From: Isochrysis galbana
Taxonomy: Eukaryota; Haptophyta; Isochrysidales; Isochrysidaceae
Assembly (NCBI GenBank): GCA_018136815.1
Contig: CM030937.1
Span: forward strand, 1,414,253 to 1,478,252
Direction: 5' to 3'
DNA: 64,000 bases
Under the pieces are notes generated by a model. That model was not told the origin of the DNA and searched no databases. It was given only the letters and a program-made list of their open reading frames with translations. The position numbers were made by a program, and so were the translations under genes. Positions 1-10,985 of the stretch are shown piece after piece (positions within the stretch are counted from its first letter, which is position 1; the number at the start of each line of letters is the position of its first letter).

Positions 1-1
1 A

Positions 2-1464
2 CGGAGCGCGATCTTGGCCGGCTTTAGCTCCCCGCACATAATGGCCGCGGTGCGCGCTCTTGCCATTATCTCTGACGCCTGGGTGTGGCCTACTCTCACT
101 GCCGTGAAGCCGGGGGATGACAAGCACATCCTCGACGTGCTGCCCATCGTCTGGCCCGAGTCGCTTCGATGGCTCCGAGAGGCGGCCACCGATCCGTCCG
201 CGGTGATTGAGGGAACGATGCGCCTCGACACTTTCCTCGAGGCCAAGGGCCAGCGCGTGCTCCCGCGCTCGGCGCCGTCAATGAAGACTCGAGGCGGTCG
301 GGCGGCCATAGACATGCAGAGAATCCGGTCGTCGCTCGCCGCCGATCCGGAGTCTCGACGGTTGGTTTGCGAGATGCTTACGGCCGCCTTCACCGCGATG
401 ATCCCTGCGTTGGAGAACCACGCCGCTGAGTTCGTGTTTGGCGGCAAGTTCTCGGCCGAAAAGGTGACGCCAGCGATGCGGAAGCTCTTGGACGGCTGTC
501 CCACGACGAGTACTGGCGTCGAGACTCTCTTTGCGGCAGTCAAGCGACGCGCACAGCGCGAAGGTGTGTCTCGCCACGACACGCGTGTGGGCGCGGTCGC
601 CTGCAAAAGAGATCGCACGGTCATGTGGGCCTATGACCATGCGCATCGCGACCGCTACTGGGGCGCTGCTCGCACGATCGCGCGCAAGAAGATGCGTGTG
701 ACTATGAGAGCGGAGCGCGCGACTCATGGCGAGGCGAAAGCTCCCGAGCGGCAGGCGAAACTCGCACGCATCAGCTCCTTGCGCAAGAAGAAGGCGGATG
801 AGCTCGATCGTCTACGGCAAGTACGTCGGGCGATGAAGTACTCCGAGCTCAAGACGATGTCCAACGAGGACTTGAAAGACCAGCTCAAGATCCTCAAACT
901 GCTGCACCAGCGCGACATCAAAGCGACGAATCTCGCGAACCGGAAGGCTTACGTCGTCCGCTTGCAGGCCCTCTTGTTCAGCGAGTTCGGTGTAGCCGCC
1001 AATGACTTGGCTGACGGCGACGACGGCTACGAGGGTCGAGGAGTCCGCCGGCGCCAAGCAACGCGACGCAAGGGCATGGGCAAACTCATCAAGTACCTCG
1101 GCTACGAGTGGTACCAGAACGAGGAGTTCGAAATCGATTGCCTCCTGGATGAGATGGTAGCTGACGGCGGCGAGGTGCCCGGGCGGAGTGATATTCCGGC
1201 TGGAACCAAGTTGTATTTGGTTTTATGGAAAGGCTTTCCACCGGATATTGCTACATGGGAGGTGAGCTGCGCCCATCCGCAAGCCCAAGTCGACCAAGCG
1301 TGCGCTCATCGGCCTTGCTCCCTTTGTTTTATCAGGATGCGGATGGCCTGCCGGTCACAGCCATCGCCGAGTATCAAGGCGCCGTCCTCCCTGACCCCGA
1401 GGAGTTTGACGAGTCGGATGTGAGCGATGACGATGAGTCCATGGAGTACTCGCCGGGGCCATAA
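2..1464 (+). CDS. Chromodomain protein, probable transposase C-terminal part (5' end outside window)
   Basis: The reading frame is already open at the window edge, so the N-terminus is missing. Two exons are visible: 2-1261 and 1336-1464. The 74-nt intron between them (1262-1335) starts GTGAGC, ends ATCAG and is phase 0. The first exon ends in a chromodomain-like block (about residues 370-420) with an FEID start, a central LYLVLWKGFP strand and a closing ATWE. Upstream is a basic coiled region. Before that, a PTTSTGVETLF segment resembles the last acidic residue region of some DDE transposases. The second exon is acidic and ends SPGP. Chromodomains direct proteins to methylated histone tails and are common on transposon integrases and transposases. 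No reverse transcriptase is seen, so I prefer a DNA transposon. That class assignment is inference; the chromodomain is firmer. The 204-bp tandem array starts 3 bp after the stop codon. Confidence 0.6.
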
Positions 1465-1466
1465 GA

Positions 1467-2842
1467 TGGCCGATTTCGACGCAGTGCGCGGGGTCGGCGG
1501 GCGCGATTGGCGTGGCTGTGAGGGCGGCATACCGCACTTTGATGCTGGTAGCGGCATCCATTTGGTGAGCGGTGACTTGAACGGCCTCGTGGCGCCCCCG
1601 GTCGCGGGTCGAAGTTGGGCACTCATGGCGCGTCTTGGGGCGTGACGACGTCATCACCGGGGGCCTCAAGCGGCCGATTTCGACGCAGTGCGCGGGGGCG
1701 GCGGGCGCGATTGGCGTAGCTGTGAGGGCGGCATACCGCACTTTGGTGCTGGTAGCGGCATCCATATGGTGAGCGGTGACTTGAACGGCCTCGTGGCGCC
1801 CCCGGTCGCGGGTCGAAGTTGGGCACTCATGGCGCGTCTTGAGGCGTGATGACGTCATCACCGGGGGCCGCAAGCGGCCGATTTCGACGCAGTGCGCGGG
1901 GGCGGCGGGCGCGATGGGCGTGGCTGTGAGGGCGGCATACCGCACTTTGGTGCTGGTAGCGGCATCCATTTGGCGAGCGGTGACTCGAACGGCCTCGTGG
2001 CGCCCCCGGTCGCGGGTCGAAGTTGGGCACTCAGGGCGCGTCTTGGGGCGTGACGACGTCATCACCGGGGGCCTCAAGCGGCCGACTTCGACGCAGTGCG
2101 CGGGGGCGGCGGGCGCGATTGGCGTAGCTGTGAGGGCGGCATACCGCACTTTGGTGCTGGTAGCGGCATCCATATGGTGAGCGGTGACTCGAACGGCCTC
2201 GTGGCGCCCCCGGTCGCGGGTCGAAGTTGGGCACTCATGGCGCGTCTTGGGGCGTGACGACGTCATCACCGGGGGCCTCAAGCGGCCGACTTCGACGCAG
2301 TGCGCGGGGGCGGCGGGCGCGATTGGCGTAGCTGTGAGGGCGGCATACCGCACTTTGGTGCTGGTAGCGGCATCCATATGGTGAGCGGTGACTCGAACGG
2401 CCTCGTGGCGCCCCCGGTCGCGGGTCGAAGTTGGGCACTCATGGCGCGTCTTGGGGCGTGACGACGTCATCACCGGGGGCCTCAAGCGGCCGATTTCGAC
2501 GCAGTGCGCGGGGGCGGCGGGCGCGATTGGCGTGGCTGTGAGGGCGGCATACCGCACTTTGGTGCTGGTAGCGGCATCCATTTGGCGAGCGGTGACTCGA
2601 ACGGCCTCGTGGCGCCCCCGGTCGCGGGTCGAAGTTGGGCACTCAGGGCGCGTCTTGAGGCGTGACGACGTCATCACCGGGGGCCGCAGGCGGCCGATTT
2701 CGACGCAGTGCGCGGGGGCGGCGGGCGCGATTGGCGTGGCTGTGAGGGCGGCATACCGCACTTTGGTGCTGGTAGCGGCATCCATATGGTGAGCGGTGAC
2801 TCGAACGGCCTCGTGGCGCCCCCGGTCGCGGGTCGAAGTTGG
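1467..2842. repeat. 204-bp tandem repeat, about 6.75 copies
   Basis: Seven units, each starting near the motif GGCCGATTTCGACGCAG, lie at exact 204-bp spacing (1471, 1675, 1879, 2083, 2287, 2491, 2695). They differ by only a few bases. Each complete unit carries TGACGACGTCATCA or the perfect 16-bp palindrome GTGATGACGTCATCAC (about 1847), which contains a CRE/ATF-type TGACGTCA core. Because 204 is a multiple of three, several frames stay open through the array, including a 476-residue one on the minus strand. I treat these as repeat artefacts. The array lies in the 3' flank of the chromodomain gene and may belong to the same transposon. Confidence 0.9.
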
Positions 2843-3383
2843 GTTCTCGAGCCCTTGGTGTTTTTAGCGGTTAGCGTCTTTAGTTTTTGCGATACTTACG
2901 TACGCGTTCAAGTCCATAAAAACATAGTGAAAATATATTGCTGTGTGTATAGAACCAGGATCTTTGGTCCGGGTCAGCTGCCGATGCCCATGGTTTCGTG
3001 TTTCGCTGCGAGAGGCGCGCATGAAGGCCATCGGTAAAATAATACCGGAGGGGGGCCTGACATATATTTCCGCACGGCCGTCAGAGGCCTGAAATCGGGT
3101 ATTTTTCGAAAATTTTGCCGGAAGACCCCCGGTTTTTTTTGCTGATCTCCCATACCGGAACCTATAGGGAGCTTATTTAGGCCTTCGTTTGCCCATTACA
3201 GATGGTGCCCTTCGCACCCCCCTAGTGAGTGACCGGGCTAAAATCCGTGGGTTTGCAGTCGGTCCCGCCGATCTGTGTTCCCTCCCACCTGCGCCCTCTA
3301 CGAGAGCTACTATTAGTAAAGAATGCGCGGTCTCCTCGAGCGAGCCTTCTGGGCGCGGCGAGCCCTCGACGACGAGCCGAGAG

Positions 3384-3385
<2 letters not shown>
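2843..3385. other. Non-coding stretch, AT-richer
   Basis: No supported gene. It begins where the 204-bp array breaks off and holds an AT-richer segment with T and A runs (about 2850-3180). It could be the far end of the transposon, but no terminal inverted repeat was found. Confidence 0.4.
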
Positions 3386-3456
<71 letters not shown>

Positions 3457-3565
3457 AGCGCCGGGATCCGATCTCCCCTTTGATTGAGTCAGTTGGTGGC
3501 GACGAGTCTATCTATAGTCGGGAAGAAGGGGGACAGAGAAGAGAGAAGAGAGAAGCCGTTGGAAC

Positions 3566-3602
<37 letters not shown>
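3386..3602. repeat. (GA)n and (TC)n microsatellites upstream of the F-box gene
   Basis: A (GA)n run at about 3386-3450 is followed by a (TC)n run at about 3567-3602. The two purine/pyrimidine tracts are in opposite sense, so they could pair as an inverted repeat. Further GA-rich sequence continues to about 4290, just before the start of the next gene. Confidence 0.9.
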
Positions 3603-3604
<2 letters not shown>

Positions 3605-4186
3605 ATCTCGGTAGCAGCTCCAAGTCTCTCCCTCTCTCTCTCGAGGCGGCGCGCTATTTTAAAGGGATGGCCCTCTGTCCGCAGCCGCCGAGTCACAGCG
3701 GCCTCTTCCTCTCCGGTTGTCCCTCAAGATCTGCGGCCGAGAGAGAAGGGAAGCACAGAGGAGGAAAAGAAAGAAGCGGGGGTGGTATAATAAGGAGGAG
3801 AGAGGGGGGGGGCTCGGCGAGAGGGAAGAGAGAGAGAAAGGGGAACCTCTCTACTCTAGAGAAGAAGAGGAGGACGGCTCTCCGCGCGGGGGGGAGGGGG
3901 GGAGGGGGAAGGGGGAAGAGAAGAGAAGAGAAAGGGGAGGGGGGGGGGGGCACGCTCGCGGGGTCTCTCTCCCTCTCCCCCCCCCTCCCCCCGCCCCCCC
4001 TCAAAGATTCTTTACGTGTTTGTTTTGTTCCCAGGCAAACTCTGGTGGGGGCGGGGGGGTGGGGGGTGGCGGGGGGGGGGACGAGGGGGGTGCAGAAGCA
4101 GAGTAGTCACGTAGTGAGTAGTGGCTAGTTGGACGAGTTGGACGAGTTGCCGGGAGAGAGGTCGAGAGATGGCCAGAGAAGAGAGT

Positions 4187-4220
<34 letters not shown>

Positions 4221-4294
4221 CACGAGAGCGCGGGAGAGCGAGCGTTTGGGGGGAGAGAGGGAGGGAGGAGGAGGGGAAGCTGTGGCGGCGGGCG

Positions 4295-6920
4295 ATGGAG
4301 GAGGAGGAGTCGGTGGAGGACGGTGAGGAGGGCGGGGCATGTCAGACGCTCCGGCTGACCGACCTGCCTTCCGAGCTCCTCGCCCTCCTCACGCGGAGCC
4401 TTTGCCTCTTTGACGTGGGCCGGCTGGGGCTCTCCTGCAGAGCCATGGGCGCAGCGGTGAGCCTGGGGAGGGGGAGGTTGGAAGGGGGGGGGGGGCGGGA
4501 GGAAAGGGGAAGGGGAGGGGGAAGGGGAGGGCGGAGGGAGAGGGGAGAGAGGGAGAGACAGGGGGGAAGGAGAGGGTGAGAGCTCAGTGAGGGAGGCAGC
4601 ACGCCGGGTACGAAAAGGAGCAAATGACTGGGAAGAAGAGGTGGCGTCTCCCCCCCACTGCCATCTCCTTCCGCATTCTTGTACTGCCGCAGGTTGAGGC
4701 CGCGATGCACATGCGCGCACAGGACGCTCGCGATCCTTTGCCGCCGCTGCCGTCCAGGGAGGTCTCCTGGGCCTTCTTCCTCCAACGACTCGAGAAGCTG
4801 TGGTCACAGCCGGTTGTTGCGGCCGGCGACCGCCACTGCCTCTTCGTCACCGCCACCGGCGAGCTAATGTCGTGCGGAGTGGACACGCATTACCGCACCG
4901 TTCTAGGATTCAGCACCAATCCTCCGAATCTGCGCTTGCCGTACCCAGTGGCTATCCCGTCCTTGCGCCAACTGCGGGTGCGGACAGTCGCGGCCGGGGC
5001 GGTGCACTCAATGTGCGTGACGGAAGATGGCGCCGTCTTCTCGTGGGGCTGCTCCAAGGTGGGTGCTCTGGGCCACGGTGCTGTCGAAAGGCAGGTTGAG
5101 CCCAGGCTGATCGAGGCGCTGCGCGGCGTCGTCGTAACCACAGTCGCCACCTCGCCCTCCCACTTTGGCTGGGGGTTCGACCTCTCGCACTCGCTTGCTG
5201 TCTCTGATGGCGGGACTGTATACTCGTGGGGTGCCGGCAAGGACTCGCGGCTGGGCCACGGCAGCTCCGAGCATCAGCTCGTACCGAAGCGGATCGCTGC
5301 TTTTCAGCGTGTGCGGATTATATCAGTTAGCGCAGGTGCGGCTCGAGCTCACTCCACGAGCACTCCCCTCCACGAGCTCTTCCCGCCAGCTCTTGCGTGC
5401 CGCAGGCCTACCCAACCGACACGTCCATACCCGCGCGTGTCTGTCCTGCAGGCGAGAACCACTCGGCGGCCGTTTCGCAATTTGGCACAGTCTACACCTG
5501 GGGCTCTGGACGTTGGGGCCAGCTCGGCCAAGGGACGCTGCGCAACCAGGTCCGCATCGATGAGCATGGACCCCGCTCGGCGGCGCTGCTTCCACGATGG
5601 CCTCGAGCAAGCTTGCCTTCTTGTGTGGGGTGGTGCAACCAGTGGTGCTCACACCCCCTCCCCCCCCCCCCCACCCCCACCACCACCACGCGCCTGCGCA
5701 GCGCTTGCCTCGCCAGGTGGCAGCCTTGCGCGACGAATGGGTGTGCGCCATCGCTTGTGGATGCTATCACAATCTGGCGCTCACGTGCAACGGTGAGGTC
5801 TACTCCTGGGGCTCAGGGGCCCGGCCACTTGAGAGCCGACTCCATGAGGTGCGCTGCCCGCCGCCGACGCGACAGTGGGCCGCGCAGTGCGTGCGCCTGA
5901 GGCTCAATGGCGTGGAGTGAGCGAGCTCGACATGCAGCTGCCCCGGGATGCCGGGTACGTTGCGCAAAGTGCTGACGAGACCCCGATGCAACAGCAGCAC
6001 GCGTGGGATGGGCCATATCAACGCGTGCGCACTTTGGTCTGTAGGAGATGAAGCTTCTTCCACCAACACGCATCGAGGCTCTTCGCGGCCACCGGATCCG
6101 CGCAATTGCTGCTGGAGAGACCCACAATCTGGCCGTGGCCGACGACGGCGTAGTCTTTTCTTGGGGCGATGGCCGGTTCGGCAAATTGGGCCATGCTGAC
6201 CTAGAGCACCACATCGTGCCAGCACGAATCCAGTCGTTGAATGGCGTGCCCATAACTGCCGTCGCGGCGGGTCCGCGCCACTCGCTGGCGATCTCGCGGG
6301 ATGGCCGCGCCTTTGGTTGGGGCTTTGCCGACGAGACCCTTGGCCTCGGTTACGCGCGGCTCGAAACTGAACCGCTGGCCCCCGCCGTGCCCGCCGTCGC
6401 GGGAAGCTTTTGCGTGGCTAGTGCTGGCTCGCTGGCGCTCGGCGCGCATATCTCCCCGCCACTCCTGGCGCCCCTCCCATCTCTCACCCGCGAGCTGATC
6501 ATCCCTGCACCGACGTTATCGGTCAGCCCGCCGTGCAATATGAGCATTCCCGGGAGCGTACTGAGTGGCTACCCGACCCACGTGCTCATCATGCCTCACG
6601 GATGGCCCACACAACACGTGGCGCACCCGATGGTTCGCCCGCCGGTCGGCGTTGCGATGGCTTGCCCGTCAGTCGGCATCGCCTTGCCGAATTCATCGAC
6701 CTTTCCGATGAATCAACGCGGCGCCATCCTAGGTACTCACGCAACGAGCAACGGCATGCATGCCGCAAGCCGCCATGACACAAGCTGCGGCATTGCCGCT
6801 TCAAACGGCGATGGCCAAGACCCCGATCGTATGGGGCAGCAAATCGCTCTTGACGGCATCGCTTCCCTTTGCCAGCTCACTCCTTCCGAGTATACCTTTT
6901 CGCTCCGCGTCAAGACTTGA
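4295..6920 (+). CDS. F-box protein with RCC1 seven-bladed propeller
   Basis: Five exons fit phase and homology: 4295-4456, 4693-5335, 5452-5549, 5717-5848 and 6045-6920, giving 636 residues. Exon 1 encodes an acidic start and an F-box-like LTDLPSELLALL helix followed by LGLSCRAM. The rest contains seven RCC1-type units, each of the form AAG..HS...DG.VYSWG, with GALGHG, RLGHG, GQLGQG and GKLGHA linkers. That is the number needed for a closed propeller. F-box proteins recruit substrates to SCF ubiquitin ligases, and RCC1 propellers bind proteins or chromatin. The natural reading is a substrate adaptor, which is inference. The C-terminal ~170 residues are low in recognisable motifs. The fourth intron (5849-6044) is the least certain: its exon ends without the usual GQLG linker. 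GA-rich DNA lies just upstream of the ATG. Confidence 0.82.
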
Positions 6921-7937
6921 GGCAGTCGCGAGACAGTTGCCCAGCCGCTTGCCAACAAATGGCACCCGCCCCCTTCACATTCATGATGCCTTCTGAGTTT
7001 GTCGACACACGCTCCCCAACCCATGGCATTCCGTGCGAGAGCCGTTCGTGGCGGAAGTGCCCACCAGCGCTACGGACAGGTGTCCGTGTTCTCAGCCTTG
7101 CCTTTTTGATTTATTCCGGTGGCACGTTCAACGGAACGCCTTTTGTGTGCGCCTCGCCGTAGAGGCGCCTTGTGCTTCAATCTGCATGTATGACGTGCTC
7201 CATCAAGAGCATCGGGCATCGCGCTCAACCTTGCGTGATGTTTCCACCATGCGAGTGCGCAACCCTCTTCTTTTTGTCCCAATGTGCGCCAATCATATTT
7301 GGTCTCGCCGTGCGCACGAGCAGCCATGTATCCCGCTTTCAGGCTTCGACTTGCAATCACTGGCACCGAGCGCCTCGATGTGTGTTTGTCCTTGTCAGCC
7401 GTGAATTTCCCACGCTCCATGGTAAGCATTTCGGCTGCAACTTCATGAAAGAGGTCCCCGATGGAGGCCCTCGCTCACTCGCATCCGATGCACTCCATCC
7501 TGCGCGGCTCACCCGACTGGTAATTGCGATAGTGTGCGTGCGAAGTCAAACAACGCGGCGGGTGCCATGATCTTGTAATTCGGCGTACCCGCACCCTGCT
7601 CGATACCCGGGGTTCGCTTCTTGTGTGTCGTCCAATCCCCCACTTATTGAAGGAAATTGCGCCTTCCTTGAACTCTCGCCCAACTGCATGACGCGCACCG
7701 ATTACGGCCTAACACGTGCACATACTACTATCAGATATCCTTCATGATACGTGCTTGTGTGTTGTGTGCAACGTGCCTCGTTCGCTTGAACCCGGTGATA
7801 TGATGCTTTCCTCTGTACCTAACGTATGCACTTGCGCTTGAAGCGATGCCCTCGTTGGCGGCAATTCTGACAAAGATGTGGAGCCCTCGTTCTCCCCTCC
7901 CGTTCGCGCGCGCGCCTTTGTGCGCTAGCAGCAACTA
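6921..7937. other. Intergenic, no gene recognised
   Basis: Only short overlapping frames without family resemblance or codon bias are present. The first part is probably the 3' untranslated region of the RCC1 gene. Nothing else is supported. Confidence 0.5.
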
Positions 7938-8403
7938 AGTTTATACTTGGTTGACCCATGGGGGGGCACGAGCCCCCCCTCTCTCCACTCCTCCCCTGCC
8001 ATGGGGGAGGAACCACCCATCCTCCTGGCATGCCTGATGGCTTGCCAGGAGGAGACTGCCCTACTGACCCACTCCCTTCCCCACAGGCTCGCCCCATTCG
8101 CCCATCCTGGCGAGCCGTGGCCAGCCCATTGCTCCAACCCCCCCTCCCCCCCTGGTCGACAGGCAAACAGGTGCAGCGTGGGGGCCCCAGAGGCTCGGGA
8201 GCGCCAGCGAGGGAGAGGCAGGGGAGGCCAGGGCCCAGCCCCAGCCTCCTCTGCCCCCTGAGCTGGCCTCCAGGAGCCTCCAGGGGCCGCCAGAGGGGCC
8301 AGCTGGAGGCCTGCCGCAGGCGCGCCATCGCGCGTGCCGCAGGAGAGGGGAGAGAGAGCGCGGAGAAGGGGGTGGGCGGAGCGAGAGCTCCGCCCACCGA
8401 AAA
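7938..8403 (+). repeat. Dispersed GC-rich repeat, family A, full copy
   Basis: One end reads TAAGTTTATACTTGGTTGAC and is followed by CCATGGGGGGG and C runs. The other end reads CCGCCCACCGAAAAATTGGT. The same two ends recur in inverse orientation at 44824-45299, and the first end alone recurs at 44353-44480. Inside is a stem with CCTCCTGGCA and TGCCAGGAGG arms. No terminal inverted repeat, poly(A) tail or clear target duplication was found, so the class is open (short interspersed element or MITE). Confidence 0.75.
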
Positions 8404-8654
8404 ATTGGTGAGTCCCGATCCTGTTTACAGGATAAGTCGGGACAGACACAGAGTCGGCCGCCCACTGTTGTATTCAGGCCTCCTGGCATGAATATTTCGG
8501 CATGGGTACGTGCCTTCGTCGTTATATATCGTCTTCTATGTTCGTCTTGGTCATTCAAGGCGTGCAGATTCGGATTCTCCCTGGGCTCAGATCCTGCTCG
8601 ATTCTCCGCCTCCGCTCGATTTCAGTGACTGTCCAATGGCGCTCAGCCGGACTC

Positions 8655-10985
8655 AAACTACGACCGTAGTAGGCAACGGGCGCTCTCTCCCTTCGTCGTC
8701 CTTCTGAGCAAGGACGCCGGCGATGCCGAGCTTGCTAGCTCCGTCGGTCTTAACGAGGAAAGGACGGTCGTCTCGAGGAGGTGCGAGTACGGGTTCTTCA
8801 CAGATAGCTTGCTTGAGATCTTCGATGCGGGTGGGCGATGAGCGATGACTAGGTCCCAACCTAGGTTTTGGACATGAAGCGCGTCGCCTTGGAAGTGGGG
8901 CACGTAATCAATCTCGGAAGGATACAAATCGCACGTAGCTACATCAGCTCCGGCGAGTAGGAACATGGAGGAGGTCCCAGACCGTCGTGGCATCCACCTT
9001 CGCGTCACCCATCTTGCGGACGTACGCGCGCACCAAATTCTTGGATAACTCTAAGAGATCGGAGCCGGCTTCACGGGCTACGAGGCGGTCCCACTCCATG
9101 GAGGCGGAGTCTTTGGCGAAGCCGGGCACGTTGGCCGCGAAGGTGGCGTCGCACTTGCGGAGAAGCACGTCGCAGGCCAGCGCGGGGTTGAGAGAGAGAA
9201 CCGGGTCTTCGGCGAGATCGAGGAGGAAGGCGTAAATCCTTTGGTTGCCGGTGGTGCACAAGTTGGAGGCCGCTAGCAAGGAGGTAAAGATTTCACGGTG
9301 GTCGCAGCCGAGCGAGAGGGCGCGCTCGAGCGGCTTAATGAAGGACAGACGAAAATCATTCCAGGAGGTGGCCGCTGTCTGGACGTTGTCCGAGGCCAGG
9401 CCCTTGGGGAACTTGATCTCGGAAAGCTCTTTGCCCATTCGGACTTGGTGATGGAGGGTGCGGTCGAGGAAGAAGCGGCTCCGAGCCCACTTGGTCACGT
9501 GCTCCTTCTCGAAAAACACGCGGTAGTGCCAAACATTGCCGGCCCGAGAGAGGCCGCCGTTGAGAATGGCGTGGATTAGCTCGAAATCGTCGGAGTTCTT
9601 GTAGAGAGAGGCTACCTCATAGGGGGACATGTTAAACAGTTGGTCCCATGAGGCTAGGATGACCTCTCGCTCAGAAACATCCCCGGCGAGACTTGGATCG
9701 ACAGGATGCCGACGAGTCGCCGGATTTGGAAGCGAGCGGAGGCCCGCGACGGTGGGTGGAGGTTGGGGATCAGAAACAGGCTTGACAGACGGGACAGGAA
9801 CAGGCGTATTGGGTACGGGATCGGAATTCGAATTCGGCGGAACGGAGAACGGCGCGGCGGGCAAAGGTTGGGAAGGGAACTTGGACGAGGCAGGGGGAGC
9901 TTCGATGGGGTTGTCTCCTTCTTCCACAAGCGGTGGCGAAGTTTCGACTCGAGACGAAGTCGTAGTGCCCGCTTGGCCCTGTAGAATGTTGAGTATCGTG
10001 TTGAAGGTAGACCCTACCTCCCGCTGAAATTCTTCGTGGCGCTGGGCGGCTTGGAGGGTAGAGGACTCGAGGCGGTCGACAGCGCCGCGGAGAGCCTCGA
10101 TCTGGACTTGTTGGTCCATGATTTGGGCGGCGCCGACGGTGGCGGTCGGAGGTGGAACGAAGTTACGTTTGGGGTACGAGTACGTCGACGACGGGGGTGG
10201 AACAAACTCTTCATATGGTGGGGGCTCGAAAGGAGGGAGGGACCGGACGGAACCCACATCATCTTCAGCACCAACCACAGAGGGATTGAGAGAGGAAGGA
10301 ACACTTGGCAAAGGATCAGCGAAAGAAAGGAGAGGAAAGGCCGCCGGTGGAGCAACGGACGAGGCTAGAGGACCCATTCCAGCTCCAGTTGACGGGGTGA
10401 GAGTAGAGGCCCGAGGAGGCGGCGGAACTTCGGCCGTCGGCGCGGAGAGGCGAGAGGAGGGGAGAACTGGCTCGGAAAGGCTCTCTTTTGAAGAAGGGAG
10501 GGGTCCCACGACGCTCTCTTCCCCAGGAGACTTCGACCCGAACAGTTCGGGAAGAGAAGAAGAAGAGACGGGCTCATGACGCGGGGACGATGAAGATTTC
10601 TCAATGGAAGAACTCGACGTGACGACCGGAGCCGAAGGCGCGAGCGAAGATTTTGTGCTTGTCAGAGCAAGGCTCATCTCACTCTTGGAGATTGCCTGCG
10701 AGGGCGCGCCGGCAGCTAGCGCGGAACGCGGTTCTTGTGGGGAGCTCATGGAGCTTTCCTCGGGGGTGACTACGGGCATGGTGATCGACGCACGACGCAC
10801 GACGCACGCACGGAGCACGGAGGGCGCGGAAGTGTGGAAGGAGGCTTGTGGGAGGTGGTGGCAGGCGACTGGGGGTGGCTCAGGCGCGTGCTTGGCTTGT
10901 ATTGACTCGTTGGCTCGGGGTATAGACTCGGGAACTCGGGGGGACTCGCTTGGGAACACGGTGGGACTCGACGAAGTCGCTAAAA
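8655..10985 (-). mobile_element. Ty3/gypsy-type LTR retroelement fossil (gag region plus pol remnant)
   Basis: On the minus strand a long gag-like frame covers about 8944-10959. It is followed by a short reverse transcriptase/RNase H-type remnant at about 8655-8859, recognisable by an EEPVLAPP block and a KTDGASKLGIAGVLAQ block. Most of pol is absent, so the element is broken by at least one large loss and probably more. The gag part is Pro/Ser-rich with a coiled region and no zinc knuckle that I can see. The gag stretch remains largely open, which argues against great age, but no LTR pair was found for dating. A second copy of the leader and gag start lies at 26470-26795. Family assignment rests on the RNase H motif. 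Confidence 0.7.

Noticed and set aside
1355-2785. 476-codon minus-strand frame and several plus-strand frames across the tandem array
   Set aside because: The 204-bp unit is divisible by three and stop-poor, so many frames stay open. No frame is favoured and none resembles a protein family.
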